NCBI RefSeq assembly: GCF_038396755.1
Contig: NZ_CP149822.1
Coordinates: 3,968,001-4,032,000, forward strand
Source of the DNA: Chitinophaga pollutisoli
GTDB lineage: Bacteria; Bacteroidota; Bacteroidia; Chitinophagales; Chitinophagaceae
Direction of reading: 5' to 3'
DNA: 64,000 nt
The translations under genes were made by a program, and so were the position numbers. Positions 42,406-52,058 of this stretch are shown piece by piece; the stretch's first letter is position 1; every line of letters begins with the position of its first letter. The notes beneath the pieces are model-generated. The model was given only the letters and a program-made list of their open reading frames with translations, ran no database searches and had not been told where the DNA came from.

Positions 42406-45129
42406 ATGCATATGAAATTGAAAACAGGTGTAGTTATTGGCGTGTTGTTGAACTTCGTTTCAATGACCGTTTTCGCCCAGGCTTACCCGGCTGTGGTGGG
42501 AGACAAATATGTGAATCGCCAGCCCGCACATCGTGCGAAACTGAACGGCCAATCCGTTTCGGTGGTGAATACGGCCGATGGTAAAGGGAAACTGGTGGGG
42601 TTGAAGAAAGATGTGAAAACCGCTCGCCCGGCGGACCTTACTTTTACGGTGAAAGTCCCGGCTAGGGGATTGTATGAGTTGTCGACCTGGGCCGTTCCGG
42701 AGAAAGAGGGAACGCCCGCAACGGCGGCGCATGTCAAAATACAGATTGGCGACCGCCGTCCCACCACGCGCATCCTCTTCGACGCGTACCACGGCAACCA
42801 CCAGATCGCCGGGAAGTTCGATATGGAAGCAAAGGAAGAAAAGGTGAAGATCTGGCTTCCGGAAGGCGTGCGCCTCGGATATATCGAATGGAAAAACGCC
42901 AACGATCCGGCCATCCCGGAAAAGGCGCAACGTTATACGCCTGGTATTACGCCGCCTGCGGGGCATCCGCGCATCTGGGTGACGCCGCAATCTTTGCCGT
43001 TGGTGAAATCGCGGCTCATGCAGGGCGAGAACAAAGCAGCCTGGGATAAAGTACATGCCGCTGCCATCGTTCCTTTCCGCTTCGATTTCAACCCGGATGA
43101 AGAAATTTTTTACCGGGAAGATGTGGAGAAAGCGGTGGAAACGAAAGCATTTTATTACCTCATGACCGGCGACAAAACCGTGGGCCGCGAAGCGTCGAAG
43201 CTCATGGCCGATTACCTGTCGGTCCTCGAATTCGGGAACGTTACCTACGGTGATATCACACGGGAGATCGGGCGCTCCATTTATGTGGCGGCGCTGGTGT
43301 ATGACTGGTGTTATGATTTGCTGAGCGAATCCGACCGTAGAAACCTCCGCTTCCATATGCTCCGCCTCGCGCGCGACATGGAGATCGGGTGGCCGCCGTT
43401 TATGGACAGCATCATCAACGGTCATGGTAACGAAGCCCAGATCAGCCGCGACCTCCTGGCCATGGCCATCGCCATGTACGACGAAGATCCGTTGCCGTAT
43501 AAATACACGGCGTACACGGTGCTCGAAGAGCTGGTGCCCATGCGGAAATTCGAATACGAATCGCCGCGGCATAACCAGGGCGTCGATTACGGTGCTTACC
43601 GCCTCATGTGGGAAATGCATGCCGTTTGGCTGTTTTACCGGATGACGGGGCATCCCGTTTTCGACGATAACATCAAGCATCTCCCATACTACTGGCTCTA
43701 TATGCGCCTGCCCGACGGGTACATGCTCCGCGACGGCGACATGTTTTCCGTGAAAGGCGGTACCAATGCCCCGCTGTACTGGAAACAGCCGATGGCCATG
43801 TTGCTCAGTTACGCCTACGCCAATGATCCCTTGCTGAAAGCGGAGTTTCAGCGGCAGGGCGGGCTTCCCGATAATCCCGTGTTGTTCCTGCTGGTAAACG
43901 ATCCCGCCTTGCCGGCGGATCACGATCTCACGAAACTGCCGCTGACAAAGGATTTTGGTAAAGTGCTCGGCGGCGTGGTGGCACGCACCGGTTGGAACAA
44001 TTCGCCGGAAAGTAAAGATGTGATCGCCGAGATCAAAGGCGGCGGGTATCATTTCGCCAACCACCAACATGCCGATGCGGGCGGGTTGCAAATTTACCAT
44101 CATGGCATCCAGGTGGGGGATATTGGATTGTATCTTTCTTATGGAACGCCTTACGATTTCAACTTCAATAAACGATCGATCGCGCATAGCATGATGCTGG
44201 CCGTGGACCCGAATGAAAAGCTGCGCTTCCGCACGAAGCTCCAGGATGGCGGTACCCGCTTCAACCAGCGTTTTCCGCAGTCGATGGAGGAAACGACCAC
44301 GGATCCCTGGTTCGATAACGGGAAGGTGATGTCGGGCGCATATGGCCCGTTGGCCCAAAAGCCTGCCTTCAGCTATTTCAAAGCCGATCTCACCGGGGCG
44401 TATTCTTCGAAGATGTCGCAATATGCGCGGGGATTTCTTTTCCTGAACCTTTTCCGGGAAGATGTGCCGGCCATTATTATCCTCACCGATGATATGACAA
44501 CGGCTGATCCCTCTTTCAAAAAATACTGGCAGATTAATACCCTGCAACAGCCGCAGACCACGGGCGATACCTGGGTGCTGCGCAATGCGTTGAAAGGGTT
44601 GGAAGGCAATACCCATGTGCAGATGCTCGTTCCGGCGGCCGGCGCCCGCAAGCTGGAAGTGCTGGCGGGAGCTGATGCCAACAGCACCTTTGGCAACCGC
44701 TTTGAAGTGAAGTCCACCAAGCCGGAGGCCAGCGCTTACCGGATGATGGTAACACCGGTGGAAGCGCGTGACCGGGATAAGTTCCTCACGGTTTTCCAGA
44801 TGGCGGAAGGGGATGCGAAACCCTTGCCGCTGCAATTCCGTGAGGATAACGGCATGTACCAGCTGACGGTAGCCGACCGGGTGGTATGCATGAGCGCGAA
44901 CGCTGCGGATGCGGATGCCGCTTTCACGGTGGAAGTGCCCGCGGGCGCGTCGTGGCAGGTAGTTTTGGCCGGCCTGAAGCCCGGATTCTGGAATATACGC
45001 CAGGAAGGCGGAACGGTGCATTTCAACACCGATGTAGTGGCCGGTAACAATACCGTACACTTCACCGCGGGTGCGGGAAAGTACGTGGTGAGCCCGGGAA
45101 GGGCTTACGGAGCGAAGGACGTGGAGTAA
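42406..45129 (+). CDS. Heparinase II-like polysaccharide lyase (PL21-type)
   Basis: 907 residues, signal peptide ending near VFAQ (start at 42406; ATG 42412 also possible). An extra N-terminal beta domain (residues ~25-160) precedes an (alpha/alpha) toroid and C-terminal beta-sandwiches. Three clusters fit the heparinase II active site: GHGNEAQISRDL with His340, QGVDYGAYRLMWE with Tyr398, and FANHQHADAGGLQIYHHG with His553. Their spacing (58 and 213 residues) is close to that of His202, Tyr257 and His406 in Pedobacter heparinus heparinase II. It should cleave uronic-acid polymers such as heparan sulfate or a related glycan by beta-elimination; exact substrate uncertain. No sulfatase or GH88 gene accompanies it here. 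Confidence 0.82.
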   Translation: MHMKLKTGVVIGVLLNFVSMTVFAQAYPAVVGDKYVNRQPAHRAKLNGQSVSVVNTADGKGKLVGLKKDVKTARPADLTFTVKVPARGLYELSTWAVPEKEGTPATAAHVKIQIGDRRPTTRILFDAYHGNHQIAGKFDMEAKEEKVKIWLPEGVRLGYIEWKNANDPAIPEKAQRYTPGITPPAGHPRIWVTPQSLPLVKSRLMQGENKAAWDKVHAAAIVPFRFDFNPDEEIFYREDVEKAVETKAFYYLMTGDKTVGREASKLMADYLSVLEFGNVTYGDITREIGRSIYVAALVYDWCYDLLSESDRRNLRFHMLRLARDMEIGWPPFMDSIINGHGNEAQISRDLLAMAIAMYDEDPLPYKYTAYTVLEELVPMRKFEYESPRHNQGVDYGAYRLMWEMHAVWLFYRMTGHPVFDDNIKHLPYYWLYMRLPDGYMLRDGDMFSVKGGTNAPLYWKQPMAMLLSYAYANDPLLKAEFQRQGGLPDNPVLFLLVNDPALPADHDLTKLPLTKDFGKVLGGVVARTGWNNSPESKDVIAEIKGGGYHFANHQHADAGGLQIYHHGIQVGDIGLYLSYGTPYDFNFNKRSIAHSMMLAVDPNEKLRFRTKLQDGGTRFNQRFPQSMEETTTDPWFDNGKVMSGAYGPLAQKPAFSYFKADLTGAYSSKMSQYARGFLFLNLFREDVPAIIILTDDMTTADPSFKKYWQINTLQQPQTTGDTWVLRNALKGLEGNTHVQMLVPAAGARKLEVLAGADANSTFGNRFEVKSTKPEASAYRMMVTPVEARDRDKFLTVFQMAEGDAKPLPLQFREDNGMYQLTVADRVVCMSANAADADAAFTVEVPAGASWQVVLAGLKPGFWNIRQEGGTVHFNTDVVAGNNTVHFTAGAGKYVVSPGRAYGAKDVE

Positions 45130-45365
45130 ATCCACCGGATTTGCGGATTACTTGTTAGCATAGTAGCCCGGTTGCTGTGAAGCGCCGGGCTTTTTCGCGC
45201 CAGGTCGCAAATAGACCCCGGATTTGTCGTATTCTGCCACCTCTGTTATCGGATTTTACCGCCACTTTTGTAGTGCAAACGATCGAAACCGGTGGAGCAG
45301 CAACCACGTCAAAAAACGGGCGGAACCGAAAAGCCAGAAGAGTAGGACCCAAAAAAACAGATCTT

Positions 45366-45815
45366 ATGTCAGCCAATTCAGTTTCTTTCCACAGAATGCT
45401 TAAAACCACACCGGAAAAGGTTTTCCGTGCTTTTACCGAATCCGCCGCCATTGCAAGCTGGCTTCCTCCGTACGGATTTCTCTGCACCGTACACGAACAG
45501 GACGCAAAAGTGGGTGGTACTTACCGGATGTCGTTCCAAAACTTTTCCACCGGCAACAGCCATTCCTTCCATGGGAAGTATTTGGAAATCAAACCGAATG
45601 AATTGTTGAAATATACAGATGTATTTGACGATCCCAATCTTCCCGGCGAAATGATCACGACGATCTCCATGCGTAAGACCATCGCAGGAACAGAAATCAA
45701 CATTACGCAGGAAGGGTTGCCCGCCGCCATCCCGGTAGAGTTCTGCTACCTCGGCTGGCAGGAATCGCTGGAGAAGTTGGCGAAGCTCGTGGAGCCGGAG
45801 ATCCCGGATGCGTGA
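45366..45815 (+). CDS. SRPBCC (AHSA1-type) family protein
   Basis: 149 residues using ATG 45366; the frame opens at 45177 but those upstream codons are unrelated and rich in Arg. The START-like fold is complete: VSFHRMLKTTPEKVFRAFTESAAIASWLPPYGF, GGTYRMSFQNFSTGNSHSF, LLKYTDVFDD, TTISMRKTIAGTEINITQEG, LGWQESLEKLAKLVEPEI. This subfamily (activator of Hsp90 ATPase 1-like in databases) binds hydrophobic small molecules; no chaperone link is implied in bacteria. Confidence 0.88.
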   Translation: MSANSVSFHRMLKTTPEKVFRAFTESAAIASWLPPYGFLCTVHEQDAKVGGTYRMSFQNFSTGNSHSFHGKYLEIKPNELLKYTDVFDDPNLPGEMITTISMRKTIAGTEINITQEGLPAAIPVEFCYLGWQESLEKLAKLVEPEIPDA

Positions 45816-45828
45816 GGAAATACATGTA

Positions 45829-45856
45829 AAGCGATCCTGTCGGGATCGCTTTTTTG
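45829..45856 (+). terminator. Intrinsic terminator after SRPBCC gene
   Basis: Perfect stem AAGCGATCC / GGATCGCTT with a 4-5 nt loop and six T, 15 bp after the SRPBCC stop. Its position argues that the AraC gene starts downstream of it, not at 45808. Confidence 0.85.
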
Positions 45857-45885
45857 ATATCGCCAGGTTGCGTATCTTGAACGTG

Positions 45886-46707
45886 ATGGGAAAAGCACTG
45901 AATGGCATACCGGTAAAATCGAAAATTGCGGCAGACAGCCTCTTTAAGATCAGCACGATGAAAGCGGTCATCAAGCCCACGTGGCCGCATCGCCATGCAG
46001 ATTATCATGAGTTGATCTTCCTGGATGACGGAGCCGGTTTTCATGAAATCGATGATAGCCGGTTTGATGTAAATCCTCCGGTTGTGTTTTATCTAAGACC
46101 CGGCCAAACGCACTGCTGGAACTTTTCAGCACTGCCCAAAGGTTACGTCCTGCTGTTCAGGGAAGAACTGCTGCTGAAGGATGATATCGATTTTCTGTTT
46201 GGACTATCTGCCTGCACGCATATTACGGAAGATGCGCGCCTCTTTCCCCTCCTGGCGGATCTGTACAGTGAATTTCAGGCCGGCGGGATGGCAGACCCGG
46301 TTGCAGGCGCTTTTCTCCACTTGCTCGTCATAAAGCTGAAAGCGGTCGCAGGAACCAAGATGGGCGGGGCGGGACTGGCAGACGGACTCTTCCAGCAATA
46401 CAAACGCATGGTCAACGATCATTTCCAGGAAAGCAGGCTGCTCAAGTTTTATGCCGGCCGGCTGAATACGACCGTTGGCACCTTACATGCCGCCTGTAAA
46501 AAGTCGACGGGTAAAACGGCCGCGTCCATCATCAACGAACGGGTGTTGCTGGAAGCCAAAATGCTGCTATCGGCAACGGCTTTACCAATTAAGCAGATCG
46601 CCGCGGACCTGCAGTTCTCCGATGCCCCCCATTTCGCCCATTTCTTTAAACAACATACGAACCTTACGCCCCGTAAATACCGCGATATGGCCCTTTCGAA
46701 GCAATGA
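45886..46707 (+). CDS. AraC family transcriptional regulator
   Basis: 273 residues from ATG 45886. The frame opens at 45808, but that would put the preceding terminator inside the gene. An N-terminal cupin (TWPHRHADYHELIFLDDGAG, FYLRPGQTHCWNF, GYVLLFREELLL) binds an effector, and the C-terminus has the double helix-turn-helix: LKFYAGRLNTTVGTLHAACKKSTGKTAASIINERVLLEAKMLL and IKQIAADLQFSDAPHFAHFFKQHTNLTPRKYR. The receptor gene starting 84 bp downstream in the same direction is its probable target. Confidence 0.92.
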   Translation: MGKALNGIPVKSKIAADSLFKISTMKAVIKPTWPHRHADYHELIFLDDGAGFHEIDDSRFDVNPPVVFYLRPGQTHCWNFSALPKGYVLLFREELLLKDDIDFLFGLSACTHITEDARLFPLLADLYSEFQAGGMADPVAGAFLHLLVIKLKAVAGTKMGGAGLADGLFQQYKRMVNDHFQESRLLKFYAGRLNTTVGTLHAACKKSTGKTAASIINERVLLEAKMLLSATALPIKQIAADLQFSDAPHFAHFFKQHTNLTPRKYRDMALSKQ

Positions 46708-46757
46708 TTCTACAATAATTGCCTTCGATCCTACAATCCCGCATTTCTTTGGCCGCT

Positions 46758-46765
46758 TATCTTTG
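46758..46765 (+). promoter_or_regulatory. Candidate -7 promoter element of the receptor gene
   Basis: TATCTTTG fits TAnnTTTG, 25 bp upstream of ATG 46791. No TTTG is present 19-21 bp further up, as might be expected for an activator-dependent (AraC) promoter. Confidence 0.4.
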
Positions 46766-46790
46766 CGACGGTTTAATATAATCGTCCCTG

Positions 46791-49256
46791 ATGAACTGCA
46801 GATTACTGACTCTCTTTATTTTCCTGACCGTAGCCCAGGTGGCCGTGGCGCAAAAGGCCGTCATTTCCGGAACCGTGAACGACGAGAAAGGCGGCCATCC
46901 CCTCGAATACGCCAGCGTGGCACTCTTCCGGCAGGGGGACTCTTCCCTCGTAACCGGGGCGCTGACCAACGCACAGGGTGGTTATGTATTGGAGAAATTG
47001 CCGCCCGGCAATTATTACCTCAGGGTATTGTACATGGGCTACCAGACGCGTTATGTCGGTAGTATCTCCCTTGCTGCCGGCACGAAGCTGCAACTGGGCA
47101 ATATGGCGCTCCGGCCCGGAAGCGCCATGCTGAATGCTGTGAATGTCACCGGTACGCAGGCGGAGGTGCTGAATAAAATCGACCGGCAGTCTTACCGCGC
47201 CGGGCAATTCGAGTCTGCCCGGGGCGGCAATGCCATGGATGTCCTGAAGAACCTGCCTTCCGTTTCTATGGATGGCGAAGGCGGGATCAGCGTGCGCGGT
47301 TCGTCCGGATTCCTGGTCATGATCAACGGAAAGCCGGTGATTACAGACGCGCGCACCGTACTTAGTCAGCTTCCGGCCAATGCGATCGAGAACATCGAAA
47401 TGATCACCGCGCCTTCCGCGAAATACGATCCCGACGGCAAAGGCGGCATTATCAATATTATTACGAAGAAAGGCGCTGCCGACGGGCTGACGCTTTCCGC
47501 CAATCTAATGGCCGGGCTCCCCAGTACCGGCGACCATGGAAACAAGGAAAAGCCGAAGCGCTTCGGCGGCGATCTGACTGTCAACTGGAAAAAGAACAAA
47601 TGGGATGTCTCCATCGGCGGCAATTACACCCGGAACGATAATGCCGGCTATCGTGAAGGCGACGTGTTTACGAAAAACTTTTCAACCAAAGTGCAGACCT
47701 TTTTCCCATCTCACGGAGAGCGGAGTTTCGATAAATACAATTATGCAAGCCGCGCCTCTGCCACTTTTACGGCTGATTCCAGTAATGTTTTTTCTGCCGG
47801 GGTATTTATTGGAAAAAGGTTCCAGGCCCGTACGGCGGACATTCTGTACGAGAACGCGGCGATAGACCTGACCACTGGCGGCCAGATCCGCCATACTACG
47901 TATTATAACGAAAACCTGCAGACGAAGCAAGGCAATTTTTACCTGGGGAACCTGGACTATACCCATACATTCCGGAACAAGTCTTCCCTCACAGCGTCCG
48001 CTTTATGGGAAAGCGCGCGCCTTTACGGCAATACCCGGAACAGGAACCTTGCCTGGCCCAATACGGCCCAGGTGTTGCAAGAAGTATATAATCCTTATGA
48101 AAATCCGATCAATGGTTACCGGCTCCGCCTGGATTACGCAGTACCGGTCGGGAAGGGCAAACTGGAAAGTGGTTACCAGTTCCGGCATGACACGCAGGAT
48201 GGAAGATTCGATTACTTTGTAACGCCTGAAGCTTCCCAGGCGGATGCGGACCGGTTTCGCGGGGCTGCCAGCGCCCGCAACCAGGTGCATGCCGTGTATT
48301 CCCAGTATTCGGGAAAGTACCAAAAGCTGGAATACGTGGCGGGTCTGCGGTATGAAAATGCCGCCAGAACAGTCCGGCTTTCCTATGATCCGCTGCCGCA
48401 TAAGCTGAACTTGTCGAATTTGTTCCCTTCTGCTAACCTCCTGTATGGCATCAGCCAGTCGTGGAAAGCGAAGGCGGGCTACAGCAAACGGATCCAGCGT
48501 ACCAATAACTATGAGCTGAATCCCATACCGGAGCGCGAGCACTCCGAAACCCTGGAGCAGGGTGACCCGGACCTGTTGCCGTCGTTCATTGACCTGGCCG
48601 AGTTGGGAGTGGTGCATACGATGAAAAAAGGCTCCGTTTTCGCGACGGTGTATTATCAGTACATTAAAAATCCCATCCAGCGGGTGAACAGTGTATATGC
48701 CGATACGATCCTGAACCGGGTGTTCACCAATGCGGAAGCAGCGTCGTCGATGGGGCTGGAAGCCGGAGCAAGCCTGGAGCCGACAAAGTGGTGGAGCCTG
48801 TATGCAGGGGGGAACATCTATAAATACAACATCAAGGGTGATTTGAGTATTCTGGGGGAGAAGACGGCGGTCGATAATGCGCGCTGGGTATATTCCATCA
48901 ATGCTAACACGAATTTCAAACTGGGCGCCAACTGGAGCATTCAGGGCAATGTGAGCTACTTGTCTGCCCGGCCTACCGCGCAAGGAGAGGATTCGCGGTT
49001 CCTGGTGCCGAATGCGTCGCTGAAGAAGACGTTCCTGGATGGCCGGTTATCTGCGTTGTTGCAGTGGCAGAATATCGACCTGGGCATGCGGCAGGCGCAA
49101 CGACAGCGGATAACCACCAGCGGCCGCGACTTTTTCACGACCACCAATTACATCTATGAAACGGATGTGTTCCTCATCAGCCTGGGTTATAACCTGAACC
49201 GCCTCACCGGGAAATCGAAGTTGCCGGGCAGTGAGTTTGGGGATAAGGAATTTTAA
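46791..49256 (+). CDS. TonB-dependent outer-membrane beta-barrel receptor
   Basis: 821 residues. Signal peptide (LLTLFIFLTVAQVAVAQ), carboxypeptidase-like domain (VISGTVNDEKGGHPLEYASV, GGYVLEKLPPGNYYLRVLYMGY), plug (DRQSYRAGQFES, NAMDVLKNLPSVSMDGEGGISVRGSSG, VMINGKPVITDA, IENIEMITAPSAKYDPDGKGGIINIITK) and an outer-membrane barrel family 3 region to the end. It has no SusD partner, which is usual for this type, often linked to uptake of metals or small peptides. The AraC regulator upstream probably controls it. The truncated receptor at 2392-2911 belongs to the same type. Confidence 0.93.
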   Translation: MNCRLLTLFIFLTVAQVAVAQKAVISGTVNDEKGGHPLEYASVALFRQGDSSLVTGALTNAQGGYVLEKLPPGNYYLRVLYMGYQTRYVGSISLAAGTKLQLGNMALRPGSAMLNAVNVTGTQAEVLNKIDRQSYRAGQFESARGGNAMDVLKNLPSVSMDGEGGISVRGSSGFLVMINGKPVITDARTVLSQLPANAIENIEMITAPSAKYDPDGKGGIINIITKKGAADGLTLSANLMAGLPSTGDHGNKEKPKRFGGDLTVNWKKNKWDVSIGGNYTRNDNAGYREGDVFTKNFSTKVQTFFPSHGERSFDKYNYASRASATFTADSSNVFSAGVFIGKRFQARTADILYENAAIDLTTGGQIRHTTYYNENLQTKQGNFYLGNLDYTHTFRNKSSLTASALWESARLYGNTRNRNLAWPNTAQVLQEVYNPYENPINGYRLRLDYAVPVGKGKLESGYQFRHDTQDGRFDYFVTPEASQADADRFRGAASARNQVHAVYSQYSGKYQKLEYVAGLRYENAARTVRLSYDPLPHKLNLSNLFPSANLLYGISQSWKAKAGYSKRIQRTNNYELNPIPEREHSETLEQGDPDLLPSFIDLAELGVVHTMKKGSVFATVYYQYIKNPIQRVNSVYADTILNRVFTNAEAASSMGLEAGASLEPTKWWSLYAGGNIYKYNIKGDLSILGEKTAVDNARWVYSINANTNFKLGANWSIQGNVSYLSARPTAQGEDSRFLVPNASLKKTFLDGRLSALLQWQNIDLGMRQAQRQRITTSGRDFFTTTNYIYETDVFLISLGYNLNRLTGKSKLPGSEFGDKEF

Positions 49257-49422
49257 ATACGCAGCGGGAGACAAGTATGTTTCGCCACCGTAAACCACCG
49301 GATCGGAAATTGTTTTCGGCAAGACGAAGTTGTACGGGCAGTGGACAAGGAGGGATAGATGCAAAAGGAATACGAACGGGGGGGATGGTCAAAATGCTGG
49401 GATTGCGGATTAGCTATAAAGA

Positions 49423-49462
49423 AAAAGGGCATTTCAGGTAATATTGAAAATGCCCTTTTTTG
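49423..49462. terminator. Intrinsic terminator after tRNA-Glu copy 2
   Basis: AAAAAGGGCATTT pairs with AAATGCCCTTTTT around a loop of about 10 nt, immediately downstream of the tRNA on the minus strand. The A and T runs on both sides make it bidirectional, so it also serves the receptor gene. Confidence 0.78.
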
Positions 49463-49534
49463 TACCGCGTACGGGAATCGAACCCGTCATTCCTCCGTGA
49501 AAGGGAGGCGTCTTAACCGCTTGACCAACGCGGC
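49463..49534 (-). tRNA. tRNA-Glu (anticodon TTC), copy 2
   Basis: 72 nt, base-for-base identical with the copy at 12432-12503: anticodon loop CTTTCAC, T loop TTCGATT, acceptor GCCGCGT/ACGCGGT with a G1-U72 wobble, discriminator A, no encoded CCA. Confidence 0.96.
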
Positions 49535-49553
49535 GGTTCCCTGTTTGGGATTG

Positions 49554-49584
49554 CAAAGGTAATATCCATTTTGATAATTCCAAA
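49554..49584 (-). promoter_or_regulatory. Promoter of tRNA-Glu copy 2
   Basis: On the minus strand TTTG (49584-49581), 19 bp, TACCTTTG (49561-49554). Same elements and spacing as copy 1; the leader to the tRNA 5' end is also nearly conserved (GCAATCCCAAAC). Confidence 0.8.
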
Positions 49585-49609
49585 AAAATTTGGGTTAAGT
49601 AAATATCTA

Positions 49610-49640
49610 TTGATTAATCCCCGCTAACCATGTAATTTCG
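49610..49640 (+). promoter_or_regulatory. Candidate promoter of gap
   Basis: TTGA (49610-49613), 19 bp, TAATTTCG (49633-49640): one mismatch in each Bacteroidota element at the optimal spacing, 35 bp before the gap ATG. It faces away from the tRNA-Glu promoter. Confidence 0.5.
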
Positions 49641-49675
49641 CTACTCAATTTTTCATCTACAAACTACAGTGTAAA

Positions 49676-50692
49676 ATGGGAACTTCTCTTAAAATTGGTA
49701 TTAATGGTTTCGGTCGCATCGGCCGCCTGGTATTCCGCCAGATTTACAACATGCCCGGCATCGACGTCGTAGCGATTAACGACCTTACCAGCCCCGCGGT
49801 TTTAGCGCATCTGCTGAAATATGACTCTGCACAAGGTAGATTTGGACAGGACGTGAAGCACACCGACAACGCAATCGTTGTAAACGGCGAGGAAGTGAAG
49901 ATATATGCCCAGAAAGATCCCTCCCAGATTCCCTGGAAATCCCACGAAATCGACGTGGTGATCGAGTGCACCGGCTTCTTCACCGACAAAGCCAAAGCTG
50001 AAGCGCACATCACCGCCGGCGCCAAACGCGTTGTGATCTCCGCTCCCGCCACCGGCGACCTGAAAACCGTTGTATTCAACGTGAACCACGATATCCTGGA
50101 CGGTACCGAAACAGTTATCTCCTGCGCTTCCTGCACCACCAACTGTCTCGCACCCATGGCTAAAGTAATGAATGACAACTACGGCATCGTTACCGGCCTG
50201 ATGACCACCATCCACGCTTACACCAACGACCAGAACACCCTGGACGCTCCGCACCCGAAAGGCGACCTCCGCCGCGCCCGCGCCGCAGCCGCCAACATCG
50301 TGCCCAACAGCACCGGCGCCGCCAAAGCCATCGGCCTCGTACTGCCCGAACTGAAAGGTAAACTGGACGGTAACGCCCAACGCGTTCCCACCATCACCGG
50401 CTCCCTCACCGAGCTCACTACCATCCTCACCAAAAAGGTGACCGCGGAAGAAATCAACGCCGCCATGAAAGCCGCTGCCAACGAATCTTTCGGATATACC
50501 GAAGACGAAATCGTTAGCTCCGACATCATCGGCATCAACTTCGGTTCCCTGTTCGACGCCACCCAAACCAAAGTGATGACGCAGGGTGACGTTCAGATCG
50601 TGAAAACCGTTTCCTGGTACGATAACGAAATGTCTTACGTTTCCCAACTCGTACGCACCGTGAAACACTTCGCAGGCCTGATCTCCAAATAA
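49676..50692 (+). CDS. gap: Type I glyceraldehyde-3-phosphate dehydrogenase
   Basis: 338 residues, glycolysis/gluconeogenesis enzyme that oxidises and phosphorylates glyceraldehyde 3-phosphate to 1,3-bisphosphoglycerate. NAD-binding start [19 protein letters not shown], catalytic Cys153 in [24 protein letters not shown] with its histidine partner, [22 protein letters not shown] and the final [14 protein letters not shown]. Full length, tetrameric family. Codon use is strongly biased to C-ending codons, as expected for a highly expressed gene. pgk follows after a terminator-like hairpin. Confidence 0.97.
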   Translation: MGTSLKIGINGFGRIGRLVFRQIYNMPGIDVVAINDLTSPAVLAHLLKYDSAQGRFGQDVKHTDNAIVVNGEEVKIYAQKDPSQIPWKSHEIDVVIECTGFFTDKAKAEAHITAGAKRVVISAPATGDLKTVVFNVNHDILDGTETVISCASCTTNCLAPMAKVMNDNYGIVTGLMTTIHAYTNDQNTLDAPHPKGDLRRARAAAANIVPNSTGAAKAIGLVLPELKGKLDGNAQRVPTITGSLTELTTILTKKVTAEEINAAMKAAANESFGYTEDEIVSSDIIGINFGSLFDATQTKVMTQGDVQIVKTVSWYDNEMSYVSQLVRTVKHFAGLISK

Positions 50693-50717
50693 TCAGCCGC
50701 GTACAAAATATAGCCAA

Positions 50718-50760
50718 CCCTCCGCATCCAGCTGCCACAACAGCCCGCGGAGGGTTTTTT
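50718..50760 (+). terminator. Intrinsic terminator between gap and pgk
   Basis: Stem CCCTCCGC / GCGGAGGG, 21-nt loop, six T. It suggests gap can be transcribed alone, with pgk reached by readthrough or its own promoter. Confidence 0.75.
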
Positions 50761-50788
50761 GTCTTTACTTTCCTAAATCGAAAACAAC

Positions 50789-51985
50789 ATGAGCCAATTC
50801 TCCCAGCATAATTTCAAAGGCCAGAAAGCCGTAGTGCGCGTCGATTTCAACGTGCCCCTCAACGAACAGCGCGAAATCACCGACGACACCCGCATGCAGG
50901 CCGCCGCCCCCACCATCAAAAAAATCCTCGCTGATGGTGGCGCCGTCATCCTCATGAGCCACCTCGGACGCCCGAAAGACGGCCCCTCCGAAAAATATTC
51001 CCTCCGCCACCTGGTAAACCGCCTCATCAAACTGCTCGACGGCGCTACCGTGAAATTCGCGGAAGACTGCATCGGCGAAACCGCCGAAACCGCGGCCGCC
51101 AACCTCCAGATGGGTGAAGTCCTCCTCCTGGAAAACCTCCGCTTCCATAAAGAAGAGGAAAAAGGCGATAAAGCCTTCGCCGAAAAACTGGCCAAACTGG
51201 GCGACATCTACGTAAACGACGCCTTCGGCACCGCCCACCGCGCCCACGCATCCACCGCCGTGATCGCCGAATTCTTCCCGAAAGACAAAAAAATGTTCGG
51301 CCTCCTCATGGAAGCGGAAACCGCGAGCGCCGAAAAAGTGCTCCACAGCGCAGAAAAACCCTTCACCGCCATTCTCGGCGGCGCCAAAGTGTCCGACAAA
51401 ATCCTCATCATCGAAAACCTCATGACCAAAGCCAATAATATCATCATCGGCGGCGGCATGGCATACACCTTCCTCAAAGCGCAGGGCAAGGAAATCGGCA
51501 ACTCCCTCGTGGAAAACGATAAACTCGACCTCGCCAACGAACTGCTCGCCAAGGCGAAATCCCTCGGTGTACAGCTCCTCATCCCCGAAGATTCCATCGC
51601 GGCTGACAAGTTCGCGGCAGACGCCAACACCCAGGAAGTCTCCAACGACAACATCCCCGCCGGCTGGATGGGCCTCGACATCGGGCAAAAATCCATCGCC
51701 GCCTTCAGCGAAGTGATCGCCAATAGCAAAACCATCCTCTGGAACGGACCCATGGGCGTATTCGAAATGCCCGCCTTCCAAAACGGTACCAAAGCCATCG
51801 CCGACGCGATTGTGAAAGCGACCGAAAAAGGCGCCTTCTCCCTCGTGGGCGGCGGCGACTCCGTAGCCGCGGTAAACCAGTTCGGCCTGGCCGACAAGGT
51901 GAGCTACGTATCCACCGGCGGCGGCGCCATGCTCGAGTTCTTCGAAGGCAAGGAGCTCCCCGGCATCGCGGCGGTAAGAAAATAA
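50789..51985 (+). CDS. pgk: Phosphoglycerate kinase
   Basis: 398 residues. Converts 1,3-bisphosphoglycerate plus ADP to 3-phosphoglycerate plus ATP, the step after gap. N-domain [61 protein letters not shown]-domain [53 protein letters not shown] and [19 protein letters not shown]. All substrate and nucleotide motifs are intact, and length is typical. Codon bias matches that of gap. Confidence 0.97.
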   Translation: MSQFSQHNFKGQKAVVRVDFNVPLNEQREITDDTRMQAAAPTIKKILADGGAVILMSHLGRPKDGPSEKYSLRHLVNRLIKLLDGATVKFAEDCIGETAETAAANLQMGEVLLLENLRFHKEEEKGDKAFAEKLAKLGDIYVNDAFGTAHRAHASTAVIAEFFPKDKKMFGLLMEAETASAEKVLHSAEKPFTAILGGAKVSDKILIIENLMTKANNIIIGGGMAYTFLKAQGKEIGNSLVENDKLDLANELLAKAKSLGVQLLIPEDSIAADKFAADANTQEVSNDNIPAGWMGLDIGQKSIAAFSEVIANSKTILWNGPMGVFEMPAFQNGTKAIADAIVKATEKGAFSLVGGGDSVAAVNQFGLADKVSYVSTGGGAMLEFFEGKELPGIAAVRK

Positions 51986-52002
51986 CAAGGATTATATACC
52001 AT

Positions 52003-52044
52003 AAAAAAAGCCCGGCCTGGTCCTCACCAGCCGGGCTTTCTCTT
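52003..52044. terminator. Bidirectional terminator between pgk and M20 peptidase
   Basis: AAAAAGCCCGGC pairs with GCCGGGCTTT around a short loop; A-run to the left and T-rich stretch to the right serve the two convergent genes. Confidence 0.78.
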
Positions 52045-52058
52045 TTATCATCAAGGCG

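Noticed and set aside
42460..45135. An 891-codon open frame on the minus strand
   Set aside because: It mirrors the lyase gene exactly. The composition (many Arg, His, Pro) is that of an antisense frame in GC-rich DNA and no family motif is seen.
45177..45365. N-terminal extension of the SRPBCC protein
   Set aside because: Arg-rich and unrelated to the fold; ATG 45366 gives the normal length.
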